From NCBI GenBank assembly GCA_029338835.1, contig JAQYBD010000037.1:1-40241 (forward strand): 40,241 bases of DNA. The letters run 5' to 3'. This DNA is from Selenomonadaceae bacterium. Its GTDB lineage: Bacteria > Bacillota > Negativicutes > Selenomonadales > Selenomonadaceae. This document shows positions 1 to 7,639 of the stretch, piece by piece. A program made the translations under genes and the position numbers. The notes beneath the pieces are model-generated. The model had not been told where the DNA came from and searched no databases. It saw nothing but the letters and a program-made list of their open reading frames with translations. Every line of letters starts with the position of its first letter. Position 1 is the first letter of the stretch.

Positions 1-206
1 ATCATCTTCGGGTCGCTCATGCGCGAGACACCCCCCGCCGCACGGATGTCGGCGGGAATGCGCTCAAGCGCCATGACGGCACAGGCACCGGCCTCCTCCG
101 CAATCTTTGCCTGCTCCGGCGTCGTGACATCCATGATGACGCCGCCCTTGAGCATCTGGGCAAGCTGCTTGTTGAGTTCATAGCGATTGTCGAGTTGTTC
201 TGCCAT
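1..206 (-). CDS. pdxS: PdxS, pyridoxal 5'-phosphate synthase lyase subunit (5' part only)
   Basis: Only the first 68 codons are present; the gene runs off the left edge. The N-terminus [15 protein letters not shown], then [13 protein letters not shown] and [20 protein letters not shown], is the conserved start of PdxS/Pdx1, which makes PLP from ribose-5-phosphate, glyceraldehyde-3-phosphate and ammonia delivered by PdxT. The Asp in VIMDVTT and the [12 protein letters not shown] strand match the family's first two strands. ATG 206-204 follows a GGAGGA ribosome binding site at about 213-218. A weak minus-strand promoter may lie at 258-263 (TATACT as -10) but has no good -35. pdxT is presumably outside the window. 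Identity is secure; completeness cannot be judged. Confidence 0.93.
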   Translation of the reverse strand, partial: MAEQLDNRYELNKQLAQMLKGGVIMDVTTPEQAKIAEEAGACAVMALERIPADIRAAGGVSRMSDPKM

Positions 207-455
207 ATCGTTTCCTCCATCTCTCTTGCTATACACTAGAATGATTACATGTCCCAGTATACGCTTTTCTGGATCTATCAAAAGTCTCAAACTGATTTAT
301 TTCCATAAGGTCAAGAAATATCGTCTGACTACGGGCCGATAATATGGCAGAAGAAATCTGGCCTATCAGGCAGGAATGGACTGACCTTAACGCGAATCAG
401 AAGAATCAGAAAGGAAACCATGATTTTTTTCGGAAAACAGAAATGAGGGTTGCAA

Positions 456-1334
456 ATGCTTTATACGATCGAAAACGACGAACTCTGCATACAGGTACGC
501 GACCATGGCGCAGAACTGCGTTCCATCAAGGAACGCGCCGATGAAACGGAATACCTCTGGAACGGCGACCCTACTTGGTGGCGCTACAGTTCTCCGGTAC
601 TCTTCCCAATCGTCGGCAAGCTCAAGGACAACAAGTACCGCGTCGACGGCAAGACGTACGAGCTGCCGAGCCACGGCCTCGGGCGTATCTCGGATTTCCA
701 GCTCGTCGAGAAAAAGGCGGATCGCATCGCCTTCTCACTGCGCTGGACGGCAGAATCGCTTGCACGCTATCCCTGGAAATTTGAACTCATCGTGGCCTAT
801 GAACTGCACGGCAAGCAGCTCAAGGTCATCTGGACCATCCGCAACCATGACGATCACGAGATGATCTATTCGATCGGTGCGCACGGCGCCTACCGCTGCC
901 CGATTGTCCATGGCGAAACCTTCTCTGACTGCTATCTGGAATTCAGCGAGGCAGAAGATGCCCCCAACATGCCGCTCAACGCCCAGGGCCAGTTCCTGCA
1001 CACGCCGGGCGACAAGCCGCTCAAGGGCACGGAGCTGCCGCTCAACTTCGAAGAATTCAAGGATGATGTCCTCGCTTACCATAACCTCCGCTCCGACAAG
1101 GTCACGATCCGTTCTCGCAAGAGCAAAAAATCCCTCGCCATCATTGCGAAGGATTTCCCGTTCTGGGGTTTCTGGACACCAGTGCAGGGCGGTGCGCCCT
1201 TCCTCTGCCTCGAACCGTGGCATGGCCACGCCGACTATGAGGATTTTGACGGCGAGTTCGCAGAACGCGAGGGCAGCGAACGCTTGGCTCCCGGCGAGGA
1301 ACAGACCTTCACTTATACGATCGAGATTGGCTGA
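456..1334 (+). CDS. Aldose 1-epimerase-like protein (galactose mutarotase superfamily, LacX-like)
   Basis: 292 aa. The protein has the galactose-mutarotase beta-sandwich signature: early GAELRSIK, then WNGDPTWWRYSSPVLFPIVG, PSHGLGR near residue 75 with the expected catalytic His, GAHGAYRCP in the middle, and FLCLEPWHGHAD near the end, the usual site of the catalytic Glu and sugar-binding residues. It fits the LacX-like subgroup of about 290 aa, cytosolic enzymes that interconvert sugar anomers; the substrate cannot be read. ATG 456 is chosen because GAGGG (445-449) lies 6 nt upstream; an in-frame TTG at 450 touches that site. It is convergent with nagA and shares a terminator, so a link to amino sugar metabolism is possible but only positional. 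Confidence 0.85.
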   Translation: MLYTIENDELCIQVRDHGAELRSIKERADETEYLWNGDPTWWRYSSPVLFPIVGKLKDNKYRVDGKTYELPSHGLGRISDFQLVEKKADRIAFSLRWTAESLARYPWKFELIVAYELHGKQLKVIWTIRNHDDHEMIYSIGAHGAYRCPIVHGETFSDCYLEFSEAEDAPNMPLNAQGQFLHTPGDKPLKGTELPLNFEEFKDDVLAYHNLRSDKVTIRSRKSKKSLAIIAKDFPFWGFWTPVQGGAPFLCLEPWHGHADYEDFDGEFAEREGSERLAPGEEQTFTYTIEIG

Positions 1335-1377
1335 AGCAGACAAAAGGCCGTTGTTTTCACACCGGCCGGATAACGGC

Positions 1378-1421
1378 AAAAATCCCGGAAATCCAGCAAA
1401 CCTGGACTTCCGGGATTTTTT
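1378..1421. terminator. Bidirectional intrinsic terminator between the epimerase gene and nagA
   Basis: A 19-bp stem with one mismatch, AAAAATCCCGGAA/TTCCGGGATTTTT extended by TCCAG/CTGGA, has a 5-nt loop (CAAAC) and a run of T on both strands. It lies between convergent genes and overlaps the nagA stop codon by 2 nt, so it can end both transcripts. Confidence 0.9.
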
Positions 1422-2565
1422 ATGCCGTATAAACAACTTGTCCATCAATCAGCGTCTTCTTGACCTGGAAATCATCAGGCGAAACCAGGACAATATCGGC
1501 CAGCTTCCCCGGCTCCAAGGAACCGAGCTGTTCAAAGACACCGAGATCCCGGGCGGGGTTGGCCGTAGCCATGGCAATGACTTCATGCAGAGGAGCCTTG
1601 CTGTTCTCCAGGAAATGGTGGACGACCTCATTCATCGGTGCGATACTGCCGGCCAAAGTACCATCAGCCAGGCGCGCTTCTCCATGATGAACAAAGACTT
1701 TCTGTCCACCGAGTTCCGACTCACCATCGGCAAGCAGGCAGGCCCGGAGCGAATCCGTGATCAATATGATGCCGTCCTGCCCCTTCATGCGATAGACGAG
1801 TTCCTGCGCAGCCGGATGGACATGGAGATTGTCGCAGATGAGTTCGCAATGTGCATGCGGGTCCAGCAGCGCCGCCCCCACGATGCCCGGCTTCCGGTGG
1901 TGGAGCGGTGTCATCGCGTTGAAGAGATGCGTAATGTGATAGAATGGGCAATCTGCCATGATGGAGCGCACTTCTTCATACGAAGCTGCGCTGTGACCAA
2001 CCGAGACGATGATATGATGCGCGGCGCACTGCTCCAAAAAGCTGCGGTCTTTCAAGGTTTCCGGTGCCAGCGTGATGATTTTCACGACATCTGCATACGG
2101 CTCCAGCCAGGAAAAATCGGCTGCACTGATGTTCTCTGCCTTTTGCGCCCCTTTATATGCCTGACTGATGAAGGGCCCTTCCATATGCGCTCCAAGGATA
2201 CGTGTGCCAGGATTTGCCTTGGCTTGCCGGATCCGCTGCAGAGCCTCTTCAATGCGACGGCGATCATACGTCATCGTCGTCGGCAGGAATGAGGTGACAC
2301 CTGTCGCCGGCAGTACCTGCTGCATCTTCAGCAGGGCGCCTGCATCCTCATCCATCGTATCTACTCCGGCACAACCATGAATATGTTCATTGATGAAGCC
2401 CGGCATGATCAGAGCGCCATCTGCCCGCACGACACTCTCGCAAGCATCCGTATTGACCGAGTCCTGTGTCACAACATCCAAGATGGTATTCCCGTCGTAC
2501 AAAAGAGCATAACCGTCCAGAACGGTATCCGGCATGACCAGCCTGCCATCGATAATTGCCTTCAT
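1420..2565 (-). CDS. nagA: NagA, N-acetylglucosamine-6-phosphate deacetylase
   Basis: 381 aa, usual length. It deacetylates GlcNAc-6-P to GlcN-6-P and acetate in the cytosol, the step between NanE and NagB. An amidohydrolase-fold metalloenzyme: metal motif HIHG (H61, H63, the Bacillus-type HxH), HMEGPF with metal ligand E129, GHS with H191, HLFNAMTP with H213/N216, and ITDS with catalytic D271, followed by the family's TLAGS motif near residue 300. ATG 2565-2563 has an AGGAGGA site 5-10 nt upstream. It is divergent from the nan operon, and its promoter region contains the repeated putative regulator motif at 2668-2716, so co-regulation with sialic acid genes is likely. No paralogue is seen in the window. 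Confidence 0.97.
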   Translation of the reverse strand: MKAIIDGRLVMPDTVLDGYALLYDGNTILDVVTQDSVNTDACESVVRADGALIMPGFINEHIHGCAGVDTMDEDAGALLKMQQVLPATGVTSFLPTTMTYDRRRIEEALQRIRQAKANPGTRILGAHMEGPFISQAYKGAQKAENISAADFSWLEPYADVVKIITLAPETLKDRSFLEQCAAHHIIVSVGHSAASYEEVRSIMADCPFYHITHLFNAMTPLHHRKPGIVGAALLDPHAHCELICDNLHVHPAAQELVYRMKGQDGIILITDSLRACLLADGESELGGQKVFVHHGEARLADGTLAGSIAPMNEVVHHFLENSKAPLHEVIAMATANPARDLGVFEQLGSLEPGKLADIVLVSPDDFQVKKTLIDGQVVYTA

Positions 2566-2639
2566 ATGAGTTCCTCCTATATGCCGATGATGATTCTTGT
2601 CTGCGCTGCCTGATGCAAGCGCATTATTTTCCTGTCCTC

Positions 2640-2668
2640 ATTGTATCACAAGTGTCACCTCAAGAAAA
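2640..2668 (-). promoter_or_regulatory. Probable nagA promoter (extended -10)
   Basis: On the minus strand TACAAT (2645-2640) is preceded by TGA, an extended -10. The -35 position (2668-2663, TTTTCT) is poor. The upstream edge abuts the first ATAAATTTCA repeat, so a repressor bound there could block both divergent promoters. Read by eye only. Confidence 0.45.
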
Positions 2669-2716
2669 TAAATTTCATAAATTTCACCTGTTTTTATTTT
2701 TAATATGAAATTTTAT
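2668..2716. promoter_or_regulatory. Putative NanR (RpiR-type) operator: two tandem and one inverted ATAAATTTCA-like motifs
   Basis: ATAAATTTCA occurs at 2668-2677 and again at 2677-2686 (9-bp step, sharing one A); ATGAAATTTTAT at 2705-2716 is the same motif inverted with one extra A. AAATTTCAT (2670-2678) and ATGAAATTT (2705-2713) form a perfect 9-bp inverted repeat. The last copy touches the -35 of the nan promoter and the first touches the nagA promoter. The regulator encoded in the operon is the obvious candidate ligand; this is inference. Confidence 0.6.
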
Positions 2717-2744
2717 TGCATTTTAAAAAGGCGTGTGCTATACT
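2716..2744 (+). promoter_or_regulatory. Promoter of the nan operon
   Basis: TTGCAT (2716-2721), a 17-nt spacer and TATACT (2739-2744) with an extended TGC just upstream make a near-consensus sigma-70/sigma-A promoter. Transcription would start at about 2751, giving a leader of roughly 75 nt before nanE. Confidence 0.8.
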
Positions 2745-2827
2745 TATCCATGTAATCCAATAGGCCAGCCAATCAGCCGGCCGGCAGATGGAATCATCTG
2801 CTGTGTGAGTACTGCAAGGAGGCAAAC

Positions 2828-3493
2828 ATGCTGGAACAATTCAAAGGCAAACTCATCATTTCCTGTCAGGCCCTGCCGGATGAACCCCTGCACAGTTCAT
2901 TCATCATGGGACGCATGGCACTGGCAGCTAAACAAGCCGGTGCCGTCGGCATCCGGGCACAGAGTACCGGCGATATCACCGAAATCCAAAAAGTGACAGG
3001 ACTCCCGATCATCGGTCTCATCAAGAAGCCCTACGAGGATTCAGAAATCTACATCACGCCGACACATGAAGAAGTCGCTGCACTGATTGAAACGGGCTGC
3101 GAGATCATCGCACTCGATGCGACGCTGCGCAAACGCCCCGGAGATGAAAAACTCACGGATCTCGTGAACATGATTCACGCGGCCGGCCGCCTGGCTCTGG
3201 CTGATATCTCCAATGACGACGAAGGACGCAACGCCGAAGCAATCGGCTTTGACTGCGTATCGACGACCATGTCCGGCTACACGCCGTACACGCCGAAATT
3301 CGAAGGACCGGATTTCGGACTCATCGCCCGCATGGCCGGGGAACTTTCCATACCGGTATTTGCAGAGGGACGCATCAATACGCCGGAAGACCTGAAACTC
3401 GCCTATCAGTGCGGCGCTTACGGTGCCATCGTCGGCTCTGCCATCACTCGTCCACAATTAATTGCCAAAAAATTTGTTGATATCTTAAAATAA
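2828..3493 (+). CDS. nanE: NanE, N-acetylmannosamine-6-phosphate 2-epimerase
   Basis: 221 aa, typical length. It converts ManNAc-6-P to GlcNAc-6-P in the cytosol. TIM-barrel signature segments are all present: LIISCQALPDEPLH at the N-terminus, GAVGIRAQ, PIIGLIKK, the ALDAT strand with its Asp, LADIS, CVSTTMSGYT, and the phosphate-binding C-terminus PVFAEGRI...GAYGAIVGSAITRP. The start follows AAGGAGG with good spacing. It is the first gene of the eight-gene nan operon; nanA begins 16 nt downstream. Confidence 0.97.
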   Translation: MLEQFKGKLIISCQALPDEPLHSSFIMGRMALAAKQAGAVGIRAQSTGDITEIQKVTGLPIIGLIKKPYEDSEIYITPTHEEVAALIETGCEIIALDATLRKRPGDEKLTDLVNMIHAAGRLALADISNDDEGRNAEAIGFDCVSTTMSGYTPYTPKFEGPDFGLIARMAGELSIPVFAEGRINTPEDLKLAYQCGAYGAIVGSAITRPQLIAKKFVDILK

Positions 3494-3509
3494 TTGGGAG
3501 GATTTCATC

Positions 3510-4391
3510 ATGTCACAGAGAGATTTAAAGGGATTGTTTTCTGCACTGCTCGTTTCCTTCGATGAAGACGGCAATGTCAATGAAAAAGGCCTGCGCCAGA
3601 TCATCCGTTACAACATCGATGTCAATCACATGGATGGTCTTTACGTCGGCGGCAGCACCGGCGAGAACTTCATGCTCTCCACGGAAGAGAAAAAACGCAT
3701 TTTCGAGATTGCCAAGGACGAAGCCAAAGATGATCTTACGCTCATCGCACAGGTCGGTTCTGTCAATCTGAAAGAATCCGTCGAACTCGCACATTTCGTC
3801 ACGGAACTCGGTTACGATGCCATCAGTGCCGTCACGCCGTTCTATTATAAATTCACGTTCGATGAAATCAAGCATTACTATGAGACGATCATCAATGGCG
3901 TGGATAACCGCATGATCATCTATTCGATCCCCTTCCTCACCGGCGTCGATATGAGCCTGAGCCAGTTCGGCGAACTCTTCAAGAATCCGAAGATCGTCGG
4001 TGTCAAGTTCACGCAGGCTGACTTCTATCTCCTCGAACGCATCCGCAAGACGTTCCCGGATAAGCTCATCTATGCAGGTTTCGACGAGATGCTCCTGCCC
4101 GCCACGGTACTCGGCGTCGATGGTGCCATCGGTTCTACCTATAACATCAACGGAAAACGTGCCCGCCAGATTTTCGACTTGGCCAAAGCTCAGAAGATCA
4201 CAGAGGCACTTGCCATCCAGCATGTCACGAACGACCTCATCACGGATATCCTCGACAACGGCCTCTACGGCACCATCAAGCTGCTGCTCCAGGAAGCTGG
4301 CGTTGATGCAGGATTCTGCCGTGAACCGATGAAGAAGTACACACCGGAAATGAAAGCACGCGCCAAGGAAATCTACAAGAAATATTTCTGA
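3510..4391 (+). CDS. nanA: NanA, N-acetylneuraminate lyase
   Basis: 293 aa, matching family length. A class I aldolase of the DHDPS/NAL family that cleaves N-acetylneuraminate to ManNAc and pyruvate. Diagnostic residues: GGSTGE (47-52), the pyruvate carboxylate-binding motif; Y138 in MIIYSIP; and Schiff-base K166 in GVKFTQ, equivalent to E. coli Y137 and K165. FYYKFTFDEIKHYYETII is the typical NAL segment separating it from DapA. GGGAGG precedes ATG 3510. Together with nanE, nanK and the symporter this makes sialic acid the certain substrate. A hairpin (4422-4453) follows the gene. Confidence 0.97.
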   Translation: MSQRDLKGLFSALLVSFDEDGNVNEKGLRQIIRYNIDVNHMDGLYVGGSTGENFMLSTEEKKRIFEIAKDEAKDDLTLIAQVGSVNLKESVELAHFVTELGYDAISAVTPFYYKFTFDEIKHYYETIINGVDNRMIIYSIPFLTGVDMSLSQFGELFKNPKIVGVKFTQADFYLLERIRKTFPDKLIYAGFDEMLLPATVLGVDGAIGSTYNINGKRARQIFDLAKAQKITEALAIQHVTNDLITDILDNGLYGTIKLLLQEAGVDAGFCREPMKKYTPEMKARAKEIYKKYF

Positions 4392-4421
4392 GGCAAGATC
4401 CTGATTCCCCTTCTCTGAACG

Positions 4422-4453
4422 GAAAGAGCGCCCTGGCATCCCGGCGCTCTTTC
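4422..4453 (+). other. Intercistronic hairpin between nanA and the symporter gene
   Basis: GAAAGAGCGCC (4422-4432) and GGCGCTCTTTC (4443-4453) form a perfect 11-bp stem with a 10-nt loop. There is no long T run after it (TATTGG follows), so it is more likely a leaky terminator or an mRNA processing/stability element that lowers symporter expression than a full stop. Confidence 0.7.
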
Positions 4454-4490
4454 TATTGGCAAAAAAGCGCTCGTAATGGAGGATACGACT

Positions 4491-5975
4491 ATGCATGAAG
4501 GTTTCACTTGGCTTGATACGACGGTTTTAGTTCTCTATCTCTTGGGTGTCCTGTTGGCCGGACTGTACTTTTCCAAAAAAGAGATGAAAGGCAAAGAATT
4601 CTTCAAAGGTGACGGCACCATCCCCTGGTGGGTTACCTGTGTTTCGATTTTCGCCACGCTCCTGAGCCCGATTTCCTTCCTTTCTCTGCCGGGCAATTCT
4701 TATCATGGTTCATGGATCCTGTGGTGGGCTCAGCTCGGTATGCTGATTGCCATCCCCCTGACAATCAAGTACTTCCTGCCCATCTACAGCCGCCTGGAAA
4801 TCGATACGGCTTACCATTATCTGGAAAAACGGTTCCAGAGCAAGAATCTCCGCATCCTTGGCGCAACCATGTTCATCATCTACCAGCTCGGACGCATGTC
4901 CATCATCATGTACCTGCCGTCCATCGCACTGGCTGAACTGACCGGCATTGATGTCAATATCCTGATCATCGTCATGGGCGTCATTGCCATCATCTATTCG
5001 TACTCCGGCGGTCTCAAAGCCGTCCTGTATACGGATTTCATCCAGGGTACGGTTCTCATCGTCGGCATCGCCATGACCCTCGTGATCATGATTGGCGATA
5101 TCCACGGCGGCTTCGGTACCATCATGGACACGCTGACCACTGGCCACAAATTCATGCTGCAGAACGAAGTCTGGCTTAGCCCGGACATCCTCTCCACCAG
5201 CGTCTTCATTGTCTTCCTCGGCGGCGGTCTTGCCACCTTCGCCTCCTACGTATCCAGCCAGGATATCGTACAGCGCTTTACAACAACGACCGATATCAAG
5301 CAGCTCAAGAAGATGACGCTCGGCAACGGCGTGCTTTCCATCTTTGCTGCCACGGTCTTCTATCTGGTCGGCACGAGCCTTTATGTTTTCTATCAGCAGA
5401 ATCCGGATCTTTTGATGACGACTCGTCAGGATCTCGTCTTCGCTTCCTACATCACGTATGAACTGCCTGCCGGTGTAACGGGCATCCTGCTCGCTGCCAT
5501 TTATGCAGCTTCCCAGTCCACGCTCTCCACAGGCATCAACTCCGTTGCCACCAGCTGGGTCCTCGACATCCAGTCCGTCCTGCATCCTGACATGGACAGC
5601 AAGAAACAGACTCGCATTGCCAAGATTGTTTCACTCGGCATCGGCGTCCTGTCGATCATCGTAGCCATGGTCATGGCTGTCAGCGATATCCACTCGGCCT
5701 ATGAGTGGTTCAACAGCTTCATCGGACTCGCACTTGGCGCTCTGGCCGGCATGTTTGTCCTCGGTGCTTTCTGCAAGCACGCGACGGCAAAAGGCGCACT
5801 GGCTGGCTTCATCTGCTCCACAGCGGTCGTCATGTATCTCAAGTATTTCGTACCATCCGTTTCCTTCTGGTCTTACACGGCCATCACGATTATCATTTCT
5901 CTGGTTGTCGGCAATCTCGTCAGCCGTCTGACCAACAAGACCTACACCGCCCCCGAACAGGCTACGGTCGACTGA
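4491..5975 (+). CDS. Sodium:solute symporter (SSS family), probable sialic acid transporter
   Basis: 494 aa from ATG 4491. A polytopic protein with about 13 hydrophobic segments starting at residue 5. SSS features: GKEFFKGDGTIPWWVTC near residue 30, TLLSPISFLSLPG, YSYSGGLKAVLYTDFIQG (the classic SSS segment near residue 165) and SSQDIVQRFTTT. This matches SiaT/NanT-type Na+-coupled sialic acid carriers of the inner membrane; substrate is assigned from context. The upstream ATG at 4476 lies inside the ribosome binding site (TGGAGGA, 4477-4483), so 4491 is preferred. No TRAP or ABC sialic acid carrier is present, so this is presumably the uptake step for the operon. Confidence 0.9.
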   Translation: MHEGFTWLDTTVLVLYLLGVLLAGLYFSKKEMKGKEFFKGDGTIPWWVTCVSIFATLLSPISFLSLPGNSYHGSWILWWAQLGMLIAIPLTIKYFLPIYSRLEIDTAYHYLEKRFQSKNLRILGATMFIIYQLGRMSIIMYLPSIALAELTGIDVNILIIVMGVIAIIYSYSGGLKAVLYTDFIQGTVLIVGIAMTLVIMIGDIHGGFGTIMDTLTTGHKFMLQNEVWLSPDILSTSVFIVFLGGGLATFASYVSSQDIVQRFTTTTDIKQLKKMTLGNGVLSIFAATVFYLVGTSLYVFYQQNPDLLMTTRQDLVFASYITYELPAGVTGILLAAIYAASQSTLSTGINSVATSWVLDIQSVLHPDMDSKKQTRIAKIVSLGIGVLSIIVAMVMAVSDIHSAYEWFNSFIGLALGALAGMFVLGAFCKHATAKGALAGFICSTAVVMYLKYFVPSVSFWSYTAITIIISLVVGNLVSRLTNKTYTAPEQATVD

Positions 5976-6018
5976 TCCTGTTTTCCCTTCGTTTCATCCG
6001 CAAAGGAGTATCTGCATC

Positions 6019-6468
6019 ATGATCTACGGAAATATCCATCAGCAAGAAACATATGCGTTCTTGCCTGCAGCAATCCAGCGCTGCCTGGCATTTGCCCGCA
6101 CGCCGGAATTCGCCGGTCTCGCGACGGGCAGCCATCCCATTGAAGGCAAGGAATGTTTTGTCAATATCGCTTCCTATACCACGAAGCCAGAAGCAGCATG
6201 CAGTTGGGAAGCACATAAGGAATATCTCGACATCCACATCCTTTCTGAAGGCAGCGAATACATCGATGTCGCCTTCCTGGAGAACATGACCCTTGGTGCT
6301 TATCACCAGGACAGCGATTACCAGGAAGTGACGGGGCAGGCACAAGCACGCGTGCTGCTGCAGCCGGGCGACTTCCTCATCTGTTACCCGGAAGACGGAC
6401 ATGAACCCGGCATCGCTGTCAAGGAGCCTGCTCCGCTCAAGAAAGGCATCTTCAAGGTACGCATCTGA
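6019..6468 (+). CDS. YhcH/YjgK/YiaL family protein, probable N-acetylneuraminate anomerase (NanQ-like)
   Basis: 149 aa, whole-family length (about 150). A cupin-like single domain with family motifs: GSHPIEGKECFVNIASY near residue 35, WEAHKEYLDIHILSEGSE (conserved His and Glu in the putative metal/sugar site), and the C-terminal FLICYPEDGHEPGI with a second His. E. coli YhcH, encoded in the nan operon, has been assigned as a sialic acid anomerase (NanQ). There is no signal peptide, so it acts in the cytosol, whereas the next gene product NanM is exported. AAAGGAG lies 10 nt before ATG 6019. Position in the nan operon supports the sialic acid role. Confidence 0.9.
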   Translation: MIYGNIHQQETYAFLPAAIQRCLAFARTPEFAGLATGSHPIEGKECFVNIASYTTKPEAACSWEAHKEYLDIHILSEGSEYIDVAFLENMTLGAYHQDSDYQEVTGQAQARVLLQPGDFLICYPEDGHEPGIAVKEPAPLKKGIFKVRI

Positions 6469-6493
6469 TTTGACATCGCTGAGGAGAAATCGT

Positions 6494-7630
6494 ATGATGA
6501 AAAAAAGAACCTTAGCTGCGGCTTTGCTGGCTCTTGCGCTTTGTTCCCCTGCCGCTTTTGCAGCGCCGGAACAAAGCGGCGCCCCCCAGATTCTCTGGCA
6601 GGCAGCTGGTACGCTGTCCCCCGCCCAGGGGCAAACGGAAAACATTGGCGTGGCCGGCATGATTGCTGGGACGAACCACGGCTATATCATTGCCGGCGGC
6701 GGTGCCAATTTCCCGCATGGCGGTCCAGCCACGGGCGGTGCCAAAGTGACTTATGCCGATGTTTACGTCATGAAAGCCAATGAAAAGGGCCTGACCGAAA
6801 CCGATCATCAGGTCCTGCCTTTCCCGGCAGCCTATGGTGCCTCAGTCACCACTGAGAATGGTGTATACTACATCGGCGGCAGTCCGGATAATGCCGCTGC
6901 CAAAAAGATCACCCGGTTCACCTGTGATAAGCAGGGAACGTTGCACTATGAAGAAGCTGGCACCCTGCCTTTTGCCTTCCAGAACGGGATTGCCGCACAC
7001 AAAGGCACGACTCTCTATCTGGGACTGGGCAAGCAGGACGGTCAGCTTAGCCGCAAATTCTATGCCTATGATCTGACCACAGGCAAAATAACGCCGCTTG
7101 CCGATTTCCCCGGCGAAGCCCGTGAACAGAGTGTGGCAGAAATGCTTGGCAATACCCTCTGTGTCTTCAGCGGAGGCAGTTCCATGGCCTATACCGATGG
7201 CTACGGCTATGACCTCACGACGCACATCTGGCACAAACTCGCCAACGTGGCCGTGAAGGGACAGGAAATCTCACTCCTGGGAGCCCGTGCCATCCGCCTG
7301 AATGATGAGGAGATGCTTGTCATCGGTGGCTTCAACAAAGAGATTTATGACGACGCCGTTGCTCATCTCTCTACACTCAAGGGCGATGATCTGGCTGCCT
7401 ACAAGACTGCTTATTTTGGCAAGGAAAGCACGGATTTCCACTGGAATCGCCAAGTTCTCGTCTACAATGCCCGCCACGATGCCTGGCGGTCTGCCGGAGA
7501 GATTCCCTTTGCCGCGCCCTGCGGCGAGGGGCTGGTGAAGCTAGGGGATAAACTGATCTCACTCAATGGCGAAATCAAGCCGGGCGTACGCAGCAACCGC
7601 ATCTATGAAGGATTTATCCGGAAAGAATAG
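6494..7630 (+). CDS. nanM: NanM-like N-acetylneuraminate mutarotase/epimerase, exported Kelch beta-propeller
   Basis: 378 aa. A signal peptide (MMKKRTLAAALLALALC, cleavage likely after AAFA at residue 24) directs it to the periplasm. The mature part is a Kelch-type beta-propeller of the cyclically permuted mutarotase family: GYIIAGGGANFPHGGP near residue 70, repeated GG-Y/W blades (YYIGGSPD, CVFSGGSS, LVIGGFNKE) and YNARHDAWRSAGEIP. E. coli NanM (YjhT) speeds conversion of alpha to beta sialic acid released by sialidases, feeding transport. GAGGAG at 6481-6486 gives the start at 6494 (6497 also possible). No sialidase is encoded in the window, so the host may scavenge free sialic acid or encode one elsewhere. 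Confidence 0.92.
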   Translation: MMKKRTLAAALLALALCSPAAFAAPEQSGAPQILWQAAGTLSPAQGQTENIGVAGMIAGTNHGYIIAGGGANFPHGGPATGGAKVTYADVYVMKANEKGLTETDHQVLPFPAAYGASVTTENGVYYIGGSPDNAAAKKITRFTCDKQGTLHYEEAGTLPFAFQNGIAAHKGTTLYLGLGKQDGQLSRKFYAYDLTTGKITPLADFPGEAREQSVAEMLGNTLCVFSGGSSMAYTDGYGYDLTTHIWHKLANVAVKGQEISLLGARAIRLNDEEMLVIGGFNKEIYDDAVAHLSTLKGDDLAAYKTAYFGKESTDFHWNRQVLVYNARHDAWRSAGEIPFAAPCGEGLVKLGDKLISLNGEIKPGVRSNRIYEGFIRKE

Positions 7631-7639
7631 GAGGAGCGC

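Noticed and set aside
207..455. Riboswitch or clear promoter in front of the epimerase gene
   Set aside because: No convincing -35/-10 pair or stable conserved structure could be seen in this 249-nt AT-rich interval.
3525..4496. Long minus-strand open frame of 323 codons opposite nanA
   Set aside because: It mirrors nanA codon structure, has no ribosome binding site and no recognisable family; nanA motifs prove the plus strand codes. Similar mirror frames opposite hemB, pgi, pgm and others were dropped for the same reason.
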